Source: Anaerolineaceae bacterium UBA6073 (GTDB lineage: Bacteria; Chloroflexota; Anaerolineae; Anaerolineales; Anaerolineaceae). Taken from it: a stretch of 30,314 bases of DNA. Each line of letters starts with the position of its first letter. Position 1 is the stretch's first letter. The notes below the pieces were generated by a model. The model did no database searches and was not told the DNA's origin. It saw nothing but the letters and a program-made list of their open reading frames with translations. The stretch spans positions 1 to 30,314 of the forward strand of contig DIXT01000001.1 in the NCBI GenBank assembly GCA_002436085.1, written 5' to 3'. Below, piece after piece: positions 1 to 7,663 of this stretch. Both the position numbers and the translations under genes were made by a program.

Positions 1-172
1 CCGCCCCCGCCTGCAAACATCTTTCCCCTCACCAGCATCGTGCGGAAAGTTTTACACTGAAACGAGACGCTGGGGAGGGGAATCAAAGGGGAGGGGTTTA
101 TGAACATATTGTGTTCTTCTTGAATATAAAGTTGTTCATTTTTTTATTGTTCTGGACATTTTCAACACCCTC
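1..172 (-). mobile_element. Non-autonomous inverted-repeat element, copy 1 (truncated by window edge)
   Basis: Reverse complement of the first ~170 bp of the element seen again at 20954-21295 and 30076-30294, with only a handful of differences. Its GAGGGTGTTGAAAAT terminus lies at 172 and the body runs leftward out of the window. No coding capacity is apparent, so it looks like a MITE-type element whose transposase lies elsewhere. Confidence 0.8.
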
Positions 173-311
173 GCAGGCATTTGCGCCGCGAAGGCAGAGT
201 TTAGATGCACAAGCTTACTCGTGAAAATCATGAAGCCGCAAGCCTGCTTGCAAATACTCCATTGGTATGCCGCTCTTATCCATCTCCGCGCGTTAGCAAG
301 TTCAAAGAATC
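173..311. other. Gene-free spacer
   Basis: This is the stretch between the repeat element and the tRNA-His terminator. I see no convincing ORF, RNA gene or repeat here on either strand. Confidence 0.5.
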
Positions 312-335
312 AAAAACACCCCTTGCAGTGTGTTT
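312..335 (-). terminator. Probable intrinsic terminator of hisS/tRNA-His
   Basis: On the minus strand, just past the tRNA 3' end, an AAACAC...GTGTTT hairpin is followed by a short T run. It would end the hisS-tRNA transcript. The stem is only about 6-8 bp with imperfect pairing. Confidence 0.5.
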
Positions 336-336
336 G

Positions 337-409
337 GGTGCCTGGACGGTTTCGAACCCTCAACCTCCTCATCCACAGTGAGGCGCTCTGCCGTTGAGCT
401 ACAGGCACC
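337..409 (-). tRNA. tRNA-His (GUG anticodon)
   Basis: The minus strand folds as a cloverleaf. The acceptor stem is GTGCCTG/CAGGCAC preceded by an encoded extra G that faces C73, the G-1:C73 identity pair of tRNA-His. The D arm is GCTC...GAGC. The anticodon stem CCTCA/TGAGG encloses CTGTGGA with anticodon GTG. The T arm carries TTCGAAA with one mismatch in its stem. No CCA is encoded. It lies 18 bp downstream of hisS on the same strand, so the synthetase and its substrate tRNA are probably co-transcribed. Confidence 0.93.
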
Positions 410-427
410 ATATAGGCGCTCATTCTA

Positions 428-1711
428 TCACAGCGATTGCCGCTCTGCAAGGATTGCAGCCAGGTGTTTTTCCAGCTCTGCTTCGGGCAGTAATAGTTGA
501 GTGCGGGCTGCCAGATCCTTCAGGACGACCTCTCCGCGTTCGATTTCATCAGGTCCAATGACTAGCGCGGCGCGCGCGCCTACCTTATCAGCATACTTGA
601 GCTGCCTGGTGAGCTTTTCTGTTCCAGGATAGGTAAACACCTTGTAACCCGCCCGCCGCAGACGCGCCGCGACGCGGTTGGATGTGCTTCGGCAATTTTC
701 ATCAAAAATCGACACAAACACAGCCTCAGAAGCCGCGTTGTTTTCGGGGATCAGCCCAAGCGATTCCAGCAGCAGCAAGATGACCACGTCGCCCATCGCG
801 AAACCCACACCCGGCAGGGGTTTTCCGCCCACGTCGCCGACGAGGTTCGCATAGTGCCCCCCGCCCAGGATAGCTCTGAAATTTCCGGCTGTGTCGCGCG
901 CCTCAAAAACCGTGCCAGTGTAATAGTCCAGCCCGCGGATTATTTTCGGCTCATAAGCAGCGTACTCACGCACGCCCAGTGCGTCCAATTCGGAAAAGAG
1001 TTCAGAAAGCTCCGGTGACTGCTGCCACAGGTCAGCGCTGGCCAACAGGGACTTGAGTTCACTCAGCTGCTCGGGGGTTAAACCCAGGTCAAGCGTATTT
1101 TTATCCCAGACTTCCGCCGGTTGTTTATCAATCCGGTCAATCTGGCGCAGTATCGCCGGCCGCAGCTCCGTGTGGATCCCAATCTGAGAAAGCTGGGCAT
1201 CCATTAGACGGCGGTCGTTGATCAGAATCTTAGCCTGCTCCGGACGCACTCCCATGCTGCGCAGAAATTCAGCCGCGACCGCAATGAGCTCGGCGTCCGC
1301 CGCTACCTGGTCCGAGCCGATGAGGTCAATATTCCATTGGAAAAATTCACGCGTGCGGCCTTTCTGCGGGCGTTCGTAGCGCCAGAAGGGTCCAAAAGAC
1401 CACCAACGGCAGGGAAATGTCAGCTCATTCTGTTTCGAAGCAATCATCCGCGCCAGGGTTGGGGTCAGTTCCGGCCGCAGGGCGATATTTTCTCCGCTGC
1501 GGTCGGGGAAAACAAAAGCCTGTTCTTTCACCAACTCTTCCCCGGATTTGGCGGCGTACAGGTCGATGGTTTCCAAACAGGGTCCGTCATACTCCTGATA
1601 CCCGAAAGAAGCAGAAACCTGCTGGATTTTGGTGATTAACCAGCGGCGGACAGCCATTTCTTGCGGATAAAAGTCGCGGGTACCCTTTACGCTTCTGATA
1701 ATTTTTTCCAT
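428..1711 (-). CDS. hisS: Histidyl-tRNA synthetase
   Basis: Class II aminoacyl-tRNA synthetase of 427 residues, the usual HisRS length, charging tRNA-His in the cytoplasm. Visible are the N-terminal VKGTRDFYP segment, the motif 2 region with an FWRYERPQ stretch, the histidine-specific RGLDYYTGTVFE motif near residue 260, a GGGHYANLVG glycine loop where GGGRYD is usual, and motif 3 GVGFAMGDV. A C-terminal anticodon-binding domain follows from about residue 330. The ATG at 1711 is preceded by GAGGAAAG at good spacing. Its cognate tRNA-His lies 18 bp downstream. The upstream 91-bp gap is shared with the divergent DRTGG-led operon; an AGTATA/TATACT box there could serve hisS, but no good -35 is seen. 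Confidence 0.96.
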   Translation of the reverse strand: MEKIIRSVKGTRDFYPQEMAVRRWLITKIQQVSASFGYQEYDGPCLETIDLYAAKSGEELVKEQAFVFPDRSGENIALRPELTPTLARMIASKQNELTFPCRWWSFGPFWRYERPQKGRTREFFQWNIDLIGSDQVAADAELIAVAAEFLRSMGVRPEQAKILINDRRLMDAQLSQIGIHTELRPAILRQIDRIDKQPAEVWDKNTLDLGLTPEQLSELKSLLASADLWQQSPELSELFSELDALGVREYAAYEPKIIRGLDYYTGTVFEARDTAGNFRAILGGGHYANLVGDVGGKPLPGVGFAMGDVVILLLLESLGLIPENNAASEAVFVSIFDENCRSTSNRVAARLRRAGYKVFTYPGTEKLTRQLKYADKVGARAALVIGPDEIERGEVVLKDLAARTQLLLPEAELEKHLAAILAERQSL

Positions 1712-1802
1712 AATTCTTTCCTCAACCGATTATTGTTAAAGTATATCATGGGGAAAATCGGGTAAAATGAAGTCATCACCAGGTCACTCTCAAGGAAAAG
1801 CA

Positions 1803-2177
1803 ATGAAAATAAGCGAGATTTTGGAAATTTCCCAGGGCAGGTTGCTCACCCCCTACGCAAATCTTGACGTCGAAATTCTCGGCGGTTTCGCCGGAGACCT
1901 GATGAGTGACGTTCTGGCAAGCATTCAACCGGAATCTGTGCTCATTACCGGGTTGAGCAACCCGCAGGTCATCCGCACGGCGCTGATAGCTGATGTGCGC
2001 GTCGTAATCTTCGCGCGCGGAAAGCAGCCCGCCCAGGAAACCATCAAACTGGCAATCGAGGAAAAATTACCCGTAATCAGTTCTGACCTCGGCCTTTACG
2101 AAATCAGCGGACGGTTAATGCAGCACGGCCTGCCCAGCTTTGAAAAACGCATGCTGCACGCCTTTGACCGCGATTGA
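1803..2177 (+). CDS. DRTGG-domain protein (first of signalling module)
   Basis: Small soluble protein of 124 residues. The segment around residues 45-95 (LITGLSNPQVIRTALIADV, then VVIFARGKQP) resembles the DRTGG domain, a ligand-binding module of unproven function found near phosphotransacetylases and multimeric hydrogenases. I chose the ATG at 1803 (MKISEILE) because AAGGAAA lies just upstream and the protein then starts like family members; an upstream in-frame ATG at 1767 would add 12 residues. It overlaps the next gene at its stop codon (ATTGA), suggesting translational coupling. It opens a four-gene unit of DRTGG, CBS-HATPase, DRTGG and PHP that accompanies the redox operon. No catalytic residues can be named. 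Confidence 0.72.
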   Translation: MKISEILEISQGRLLTPYANLDVEILGGFAGDLMSDVLASIQPESVLITGLSNPQVIRTALIADVRVVIFARGKQPAQETIKLAIEEKLPVISSDLGLYEISGRLMQHGLPSFEKRMLHAFDRD

Positions 2178-3145
2178 GCGCAAAAATGTTTTCCGATAAA
2201 CCTGCAGTTACTGACGACGAAGCCGCGAAAATCACCCGTGTGGAGGAGCTCGCTTATGAGCTCAGCGTTGGCGAGGTGATGACCAGCAATGTGTTTACTT
2301 TGCGCCCGGAACAGACGATGCGCGAAGCGCTGGATGAGTTTAAAAAATATCGTATCTCTGGAGCCCCGGTCACCGTTGATGGGACTCTGCTCGGCATCCT
2401 CTCCATCGAAGATTTGATCCGCTCGCTGCGCGACGGGCGCATCGACCTGGCGGTCGCGGATTACATGACCGCGGATGTCATCACCGCCAGAAAAGAAGAC
2501 CCGGTAATCGAGGCCTTAAAGCTGTTTGTCAAGTCCCGCGTGGGAAGGCTCCCGGTGCTTGGCAGTGACGATAAGCTAATTGGGATCCTGACAAAAGGCG
2601 ACATCACCAACGGTTTGCTCAAGGCGCTTCAGAATGATTTTGAAGCCGAAGAACTGATCCGCTATCGGGCTTCGCATCTGTTTGAGGATATCATCTCCGA
2701 CCGCAGCACGCTAACGCTGCGTTACAACGTCAAAAAGAACGATTTTTCACGCGGCGGCACTGCTTCCAACAATATCAAGAAAGCGTTGCTCAGGTTGGGC
2801 GCCACCCCGCAGATCGCCCGCAGGTGCGGTATCGCGGTATACGAAGCCGAGATGAACCTGATCATTCATACCAACCACGGCGGCGTGCTGCGCGTGGAAA
2901 TTGAACCTGACCGCATCACTATGGAAGCCTACGACGACGGACCCGGCATCCCGGATATCTCGCTGGCGATGCAGCCCGGCTACTCCACTGCCCCGCAGGA
3001 AATCCGCCAGAAGGGCTTTGGCGCCGGGATGGGCCTGGTCAATATCAAGAGCTGCGTCGATGAAATGAACCTTGCTTCCTCGCTGGACCGCGGTACCAAC
3101 CTCCACATGGTTATGCACCTTAATAAATCCAAGCAGTTATCCTGA
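2174..3145 (+). CDS. Tandem CBS-domain protein with RsbW-type HATPase domain
   Basis: Protein of 323 residues with two parts. Residues ~30-145 are two CBS domains (VGEVMTSNVFTLRPEQT..., VADYMTADVITARKEDP...), which usually bind adenine nucleotides. Residues ~185-320 form a GHKL ATPase domain with an N box near EAEMNLIIH, a G1 box DDGPGIPD and a G2 box GFGAGMGL. No histidine-phosphotransfer helix is visible, so it resembles anti-sigma serine kinases rather than sensor histidine kinases. The start is TTG at 2174, overlapping the previous stop; ATG at 2186 is a possible alternative, and neither has a strong ribosome site. Its place beside DRTGG and PHP genes is known from [FeFe]-hydrogenase loci. 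An energy-state-sensing regulatory role is inference. Confidence 0.8.
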   Translation: MSAKMFSDKPAVTDDEAAKITRVEELAYELSVGEVMTSNVFTLRPEQTMREALDEFKKYRISGAPVTVDGTLLGILSIEDLIRSLRDGRIDLAVADYMTADVITARKEDPVIEALKLFVKSRVGRLPVLGSDDKLIGILTKGDITNGLLKALQNDFEAEELIRYRASHLFEDIISDRSTLTLRYNVKKNDFSRGGTASNNIKKALLRLGATPQIARRCGIAVYEAEMNLIIHTNHGGVLRVEIEPDRITMEAYDDGPGIPDISLAMQPGYSTAPQEIRQKGFGAGMGLVNIKSCVDEMNLASSLDRGTNLHMVMHLNKSKQLS

Positions 3146-3158
3146 TAGAAGCTGACCT

Positions 3159-3509
3159 ATGCGTCTAATTGAAATCCAAAACCAATTGCAGCTAAAAGCC
3201 CTGACCGTACCGGTCAATTCCGAATCCATAGAAATCCGCACAGGCTATACCTCTGATATGCTCAGCTGCGTTATGACTGGAGCGTTGAGCGGAAGTGTGT
3301 GGGTGACATTGATGGCGCACAACAACATCGTCGCGGTGGCGTCCCTGCTGGACATTCCCGCGATTATCATTACTGAAAACGCGCGGCCGGATGAGCTCAC
3401 CGTTGCCCGGGCGCGCGAGAAGGAAATCGCGCTTCTCTCCACACCCAGGCCAACCTTTGAAATTGTTGGCAAGCTGTGGGAAATGGGCATCCGGGCAGAG
3501 GATTCATGA
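3159..3509 (+). CDS. DRTGG-domain protein (second)
   Basis: Small protein of 116 residues with a DRTGG-like core: GALSGSVWVTLMAHNNIVAVASLLD followed by IPAIIITENARPDE, then alternating helix and strand to the end. It has no cysteines suited to a cluster and no membrane segment. It begins 13 bp after the CBS-HATPase gene and ends 10 bp before the PHP gene, so it is in the same operon. It is related in fold to the DRTGG gene at 1803 but is clearly divergent, so the pair are paralogues rather than a recent duplication. Ligand and partner are unknown. Confidence 0.7.
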   Translation: MRLIEIQNQLQLKALTVPVNSESIEIRTGYTSDMLSCVMTGALSGSVWVTLMAHNNIVAVASLLDIPAIIITENARPDELTVARAREKEIALLSTPRPTFEIVGKLWEMGIRAEDS

Positions 3510-3519
3510 GGTTTCCTCT

Positions 3520-4236
3520 GTGATTAAATTCCGCGCTGAACTGCATGTCCACACCGTCCTCTCAGCTTGCGCCGGAACAGACATGCTGCCCAAGCCAATC
3601 GTGGAAGCTGCGCTCTTCAACGAAATCAATCTGATTGCCATTACGGATCACAACGCAAGCTACAATGCAGCACCGGTGATGAAAGTCGGGAGCCGGGAAG
3701 GACTGCTGGTGCTGCCCGGAATGGAATTGGAAACCGAAGAGGAAGTCCATTCCATCTGTCTCTTCGATACGCTGGATCAACTCAACGAGCTCCAGAAAAT
3801 CGTCGATGCCAGGCTTCCGTTTTACCCGAACAACGAGGACTTCTATGGCCCGCAGTGGGTTGTGGACGAGAAAGGCAATAAACTCCGCCCTGAAAAAAGG
3901 CAGCTTCTCTTTCCGGTCCAAATCTCCATCCAGAAAGCCTGCAAAATTGTGAAGGACCTGGGAGGTCTGTTTATCCCGGCCCATATCAACCGGGAAGCGA
4001 ACGGCTTGCTTTCTCACCTGGGCACAGTACCTCCGGACCTGGATGTCCAGATTCTTGAAATCAACAGGCGTACCACCAAAGAAGCCTGCATCAAACGTTT
4101 TCCTGAATTGGCGCGTTACTGTATTATACAAAGCGGCGACGTACACTATCTGGATGGGTTCCTGGGAGCCAATCTGTTTACCGCCAGGAACACAACGCTC
4201 AAAGCTATTACTGAAGCAATGCTCAGCAGTCTCTGA
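3520..4236 (+). CDS. PHP-domain metal-dependent phosphoesterase
   Basis: Protein of 238 residues in the PHP family (polymerase and histidinol phosphatase type; the TrpH/YciV-like branch hydrolyses small phosphate esters or nucleotides with bound metals). Metal-site motifs are visible: HVHT at residues 9-12, ITDHN near 40, an acidic PGMELETEEE segment, PAHINRE in the middle, and GDVHYLDGF near the C terminus. The start is GTG at 3520, giving the usual IKFRAELHVHT opening; longer in-frame extensions would overlap the preceding gene by over 100 bp. It closes the four-gene signalling unit; a new promoter follows. The substrate is unknown. PHP genes recur beside multimeric hydrogenases, so a link with signalling or cofactor turnover is plausible. 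Confidence 0.85.
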   Translation: MIKFRAELHVHTVLSACAGTDMLPKPIVEAALFNEINLIAITDHNASYNAAPVMKVGSREGLLVLPGMELETEEEVHSICLFDTLDQLNELQKIVDARLPFYPNNEDFYGPQWVVDEKGNKLRPEKRQLLFPVQISIQKACKIVKDLGGLFIPAHINREANGLLSHLGTVPPDLDVQILEINRRTTKEACIKRFPELARYCIIQSGDVHYLDGFLGANLFTARNTTLKAITEAMLSSL

Positions 4237-4279
4237 GACTCGTCCGCCTGTTATTTATTTGTAAATCCATCTGATGTCA

Positions 4280-4308
4280 TTGACCTTATCTGCTTTAGGG
4301 ATTAAACT
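4280..4308 (+). promoter_or_regulatory. Sigma70-type promoter of the formate dehydrogenase operon
   Basis: TTGACC (4280-4285) and TAAACT (4303-4308) are separated by exactly 17 bp in the 125-bp gap before the NuoE-like gene. The start of transcription would fall near 4315, leaving a ~47-nt leader with a GAGGAG ribosome site. Confidence 0.65.
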
Positions 4309-4310
4309 AA

Positions 4311-4328
4311 TTGTATGTTTTTTCACAA
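4311..4328 (+). promoter_or_regulatory. Rex-like operator candidate
   Basis: TTGTATGTTTTTTCACAA matches the 18-bp Rex palindrome pattern (TTGTGA-N6-TCACAA): the right half is complete and the left half agrees in TTGT only. It covers the predicted transcription start, so a bound NADH-sensing repressor would block initiation. That logic fits an NAD-linked operon, but no rex gene is in the window. Confidence 0.4.
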
Positions 4329-4361
4329 AATACTAATTCTTGTTTGCAATGAGGAGTACTC

Positions 4362-4880
4362 ATGACCCGTTCTGAAAACAATGTACCTGCCAATCCCCTG
4401 GAGAATCCGGAACAAAAAGCGGTGATCGACGGCATCATTAATGAAAACCTTCATCTGAATGGCGCCACTATGGTTATCCTCAACCAGGTTCAGGAAAAAA
4501 TTGGGTACATTTCCCCGCCTGTGCAGGCTTACATTGCTCAAAAATTGGGAGTGCCAATCTCAAAGGTACACGGTGTTGTGTCGTTCTACTCCTTTTTCAC
4601 CACCACCCCGCGCGGAAAGCATACCATCAAATTTTGCCTTGGAACAGCTTGCTATGTGGGTGGAATTGAACAGATTATTGAAAAAGCAAAACAATTGCTA
4701 AATATTGAGCCCGGGAATACCACTCCAGACGGTATGATTACCCTGGAAGTTTGCCGCTGCGTCGGAGCATGCAGCCAGGCGCCCGTGGTGGTTGTGGATG
4801 ACAACATCCACGGCCGTATGCAGCCAAATAAGTTCCCCAAGCTTATTCAGGAAATTCAAAACCAAGAGGCTGCTCATTGA
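4362..4880 (+). CDS. NuoE/HydC-like [2Fe-2S] subunit (first copy)
   Basis: Thioredoxin-fold [2Fe-2S] subunit of 172 residues, homologous to NuoE of complex I and the small subunit of NADH-dependent hydrogenases and formate dehydrogenases. A helical N-terminal domain (to about residue 85, with KVHGVVSFYSFF) precedes the cluster domain with ligands C92, C97, C133 and C137 (FCLGTAC...CRCVGAC), all present. It would pass electrons to or from the FMN of the NuoF-like subunit. The start ATG has GAGGAG 6-7 bp upstream. It leads the main operon behind a consensus promoter and overlaps the HATPase gene by 4 bp. It is one of two NuoE-like proteins here; the other is at 7664. Confidence 0.9.
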   Translation: MTRSENNVPANPLENPEQKAVIDGIINENLHLNGATMVILNQVQEKIGYISPPVQAYIAQKLGVPISKVHGVVSFYSFFTTTPRGKHTIKFCLGTACYVGGIEQIIEKAKQLLNIEPGNTTPDGMITLEVCRCVGACSQAPVVVVDDNIHGRMQPNKFPKLIQEIQNQEAAH

Positions 4881-5422
4881 GAGAAATTACCTTGCACATC
4901 CTTGATATAGCTGCCAACAGCATATCCGCAGGTGCCAGGAATATCTTTATCAGCATCATTGGAAATCATAAAGATGACACTCTGGAAATCACAATTTCCG
5001 ATGACGGCAAAGGAATGACCCCAGAAATGGTGGCGATAGTGACGGACCCATTCACCACAACCCGCACTGAACGGAATGTAGGCTTGGGAATCCCCCTGCT
5101 GAAGGCCGCCGCGGAAGCATGCAACGGCTGGTTTAACATCAGCTCTGAGCTTGGCAAGGGAACCAAAGTGCAGGTGGGCTTCCAGCTTAGTCATATCGAC
5201 CGAATGCCGCTGGGCGATGTGCCAAGCACATTGTTGGGTCTGCTTATTGGTACACCGGAAGTTCATTGGACCTTTCGGGTAAAAAACGACGAGAAAGAAT
5301 TTTATTTTGATGACACGGAATTGAAACGGGAACTTGGCGGGGACTGCCTCTCTGAGCCCGAAGTCATCCGATACGTACGTGAGTTATTTACTGAAGAAAT
5401 AGACGCGTTAGCATTGAATTAA
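4877..5422 (+). CDS. Stand-alone HATPase (GHKL) protein
   Basis: Protein of 181 residues with a histidine-kinase-type ATP-binding domain but no sensor or phosphoacceptor region. The N box is LDIAANSISA (residues ~10-19), G1 is DDGKGM (~42-47) and G2 is VGLGIPLLK (~68-76). Residues ~105-181 form a C-terminal extension without recognised motifs. The start is TTG at 4877, overlapping the previous stop as ATTGA, with AAGAGG upstream; this gives the typical MREITLHILDIAANS opening. Such proteins sit between NuoE-like and ferredoxin-like genes in multimeric [FeFe]-hydrogenase operons, and their role is not established. It is the second GHKL ATPase in the region, after 2174. Serine kinase or regulatory activity is inference. 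Confidence 0.82.
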   Translation: MREITLHILDIAANSISAGARNIFISIIGNHKDDTLEITISDDGKGMTPEMVAIVTDPFTTTRTERNVGLGIPLLKAAAEACNGWFNISSELGKGTKVQVGFQLSHIDRMPLGDVPSTLLGLLIGTPEVHWTFRVKNDEKEFYFDDTELKRELGGDCLSEPEVIRYVRELFTEEIDALALN

Positions 5423-5432
5423 GGAGAGAAAT

Positions 5433-5801
5433 ATGCCTACCATTAAATCGCTCGATGATCTGAAAAAAATGCGTGAAGAAGCTCTGCGCAAGCAAGAGCT
5501 GAAGACCTCAACCGGCAAAACGGAAATTGTTGTTGGCATGGGTACCGTTGGTATCGCCGCCGGCGCCCGCGAAACGTTGAAAGCGATTCTCGAATTCGTG
5601 GACAGCAACCACCTGGAAAACATCATCATCCGACAAACCGGCAACATCGGAATTGATTCCTTTGAACCGGTTGTTCAGGTGATTCTCCCCGGACAAGAGA
5701 AAGTCACCTATGGGCATGTTTCGCCTGAAATCGTGAAAACAATTATGGAAGAACATGTGATCAAAGGCAAACCTGTATCGGACTACCAGGTCAAGAGTTA
5801 G
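5433..5801 (+). CDS. Thioredoxin-fold ferredoxin-like protein without cysteines
   Basis: Protein of 122 residues resembling the small [2Fe-2S] thioredoxin-like proteins that precede NuoF-like genes in bifurcating hydrogenase operons. A charged helix (residues 1-28) leads to VVGMGTVGIAAGARE and, later, RQTGNIGIDSFEPVVQV. These are the places where the family normally carries its ligand cysteines (GTCGIAAGA and TGC-type motifs). Here the protein contains no cysteine at all, read directly from the codons (GTT for Val, AAC for Asn). It therefore cannot hold the usual cluster and may be structural. A good AAGGAGAG site precedes ATG 5433. It lies 10 bp after the HATPase gene. Compare the HydD-type accessory subunit idea from hydrogenases, which I cannot confirm. 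Confidence 0.78.
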   Translation: MPTIKSLDDLKKMREEALRKQELKTSTGKTEIVVGMGTVGIAAGARETLKAILEFVDSNHLENIIIRQTGNIGIDSFEPVVQVILPGQEKVTYGHVSPEIVKTIMEEHVIKGKPVSDYQVKS

Positions 5802-5852
5802 TTAGCCTGCGCCCAGGCGATACTTTGGAAGTAACCTATTGGAAGGAATACC

Positions 5853-7637
5853 ATGGCGTTCTATAGATCTACTGTGCTTGTTTCCGTTGACCCGGTTTGT
5901 GTGGAAAAGGGAGCTTACGAATTAATTGACACGTTGAATGACGAGTTGATTAAGCAAGGGCTAATCGACGAAGTACGCATCCTGGAGACCACGCGGCTGG
6001 GAGATCCCCAAAAACTTGGACCGGACATAATCGTTTATCCCGAAGGAACGCATTACACAAATCTGACCTATTATGATATTCCGCGGCTGGTCGAAGAGCA
6101 CTTTATCAAAGGACGCATCCTTAAGCAGTACGCAGCGAAAATGCAGGACGCCATCGATGAAGAGCTCAGCGCCCCAAAATCCAAGGAAGTTCGGGTTGTG
6201 CTGCGCAATGTCGGTGTCATCGACCCCCGAAACATCGAAGATTACATCGCCAATGATGGTTATCAGGCGCTTGGTAAAGTTTTAACAGAGATGAGCCCGG
6301 AAGATGTTATCCAGGAAATTCTGGATGCCAAACTGCGCGGCCGCGGCGGCGCGGGCTTCCCCACCGGTCTTAAGTGGCGCTTCGCCCGTCAGGCGGCTGG
6401 CGACATCAAGTACATCATTTGCAACGCGGACGAGGGCGATCCCGGCGCTTTTATGAACAGGCGCGTCCTGGAAGGTGACCCACATTCGGTCATCGAAGGC
6501 ATGATCATTGCTGCCTACGCGATTGGCTCACGCCAAGGTTACATCTACTGCCGCGCGGAATACCCGATTGCCGTAAGCACGATGAACCTGGCGATGAAAC
6601 AGGCGCGTGCGCTTGGTTTGCTCGGAAAAAACATCCTGGGCACAGATTTCAGCTTTGACCTGGAAATGCGCATGGGCGCTGGCGCTTTTGTGTGCGGTGA
6701 AGAAACAGCGCTGATGGCCTCAATTGAGGGCAGCAGAGGCGAGCCCCGCACGCGCCCACCCTTCCCAGCCCAAAAGGGGCTTTGGGGAAAACCAACCAAC
6801 ATTAACAACGTTGAAACGTATGCCAACGTGCCTCCGATTATCCTGCGGGGTGCGGAGTGGTACTCCAGCATGGGCACAGAAAAGAGTAAAGGGACGAAAA
6901 CCTTTGCACTTGCTGGTGATGTCAAGCATACCGGTCTGATTGAAGTCCCCTTTGGAATCACCCTGCGGGAAATTATCTTTGATATCGGCGGCGGAATTAA
7001 AAACGATAAGAAGTTTAAGGCAGTTCAAACAGGCGGCCCGATGGGAGGCTGTCTCCCTGAGCATCTGCTTGATCTACCTGTAGATTATGAGACTCTTGGT
7101 CAGGCCGGTTCCATTATGGGTTCCGGCGGCATGATTGTTATGGATGAGGGCACCTGCATGGTGGATATAGCCCGCTTCTTCCTGGAATTCATTCAGGACG
7201 AATCATGCGGTAAATGCGCGCCTTGCCGCTTGGGAACCCACAGACTCCTTGAGATACTGGAAGGCATCTGCAACGGGCAAGGAAAGGAAGGCGACATTGA
7301 AGAATTGCAGGACCTTTGCGAGCAGATCCGGAAGAACAGCCTTTGTGGGCTTGGTCAGGGGGCGCCTAATCCGGTAATCTCCACGTTGGAACACTTTATG
7401 GATGAGTACAAAGCCCATATCGAAGAAAAACGCTGCCCGGCCAAAGTCTGCCGCAATCTAATCAAGTACGAAATCCAAGATGGACCTTGCACAGGCTGTA
7501 CAGTCTGCGCGAGGAACTGCCCGGTGTCCGCAATCACCGGTGAACGCAAACAAACCCACGTCATCAACCAGGATATCTGCATCAAGTGCGGTATTTGTTA
7601 TCAGGTATGTCAATTTGAAGCCATTAAGGTAATTTGA
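5853..7637 (+). CDS. NuoF/HydB-like FMN and NAD(H)-binding subunit (first copy)
   Basis: Diaphorase subunit of 594 residues, related to NuoF and HydB, which exchanges electrons between NAD(H), FMN and Fe-S clusters. Domain order: thioredoxin-like N terminus (1-95), FMN-binding GRGGAGFPTGLKW (163-175), NAD-binding GAGAFVCGEETAL (275-287), SLBB region, and the N3 [4Fe-4S] cluster ligands C452, C455, C458 and C498. Last comes a 2[4Fe-4S] ferredoxin tail with C546/C549/C552/C556 and C576/C579/C582/C586. The N-terminal module has a single cysteine (C16), so its [2Fe-2S] site is lost. C528 and C533 (RCPAKVC) form an extra pair. ATG 5853 has AAGGAA upstream. The ferredoxin tail distinguishes it from the copy at 8153 and makes it the better candidate for ferredoxin contact. 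Confidence 0.93.
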   Translation: MAFYRSTVLVSVDPVCVEKGAYELIDTLNDELIKQGLIDEVRILETTRLGDPQKLGPDIIVYPEGTHYTNLTYYDIPRLVEEHFIKGRILKQYAAKMQDAIDEELSAPKSKEVRVVLRNVGVIDPRNIEDYIANDGYQALGKVLTEMSPEDVIQEILDAKLRGRGGAGFPTGLKWRFARQAAGDIKYIICNADEGDPGAFMNRRVLEGDPHSVIEGMIIAAYAIGSRQGYIYCRAEYPIAVSTMNLAMKQARALGLLGKNILGTDFSFDLEMRMGAGAFVCGEETALMASIEGSRGEPRTRPPFPAQKGLWGKPTNINNVETYANVPPIILRGAEWYSSMGTEKSKGTKTFALAGDVKHTGLIEVPFGITLREIIFDIGGGIKNDKKFKAVQTGGPMGGCLPEHLLDLPVDYETLGQAGSIMGSGGMIVMDEGTCMVDIARFFLEFIQDESCGKCAPCRLGTHRLLEILEGICNGQGKEGDIEELQDLCEQIRKNSLCGLGQGAPNPVISTLEHFMDEYKAHIEEKRCPAKVCRNLIKYEIQDGPCTGCTVCARNCPVSAITGERKQTHVINQDICIKCGICYQVCQFEAIKVI

Positions 7638-7663
7638 TCACACAGGCTGAACAGGAGCAATAG

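Noticed and set aside
1733..1768. Promoter for the DRTGG-led operon (TTGTTA with TAAAAT)
   Set aside because: The spacer is 24 bp, too long for a sigma70 promoter. The true start could not be placed from sequence alone.
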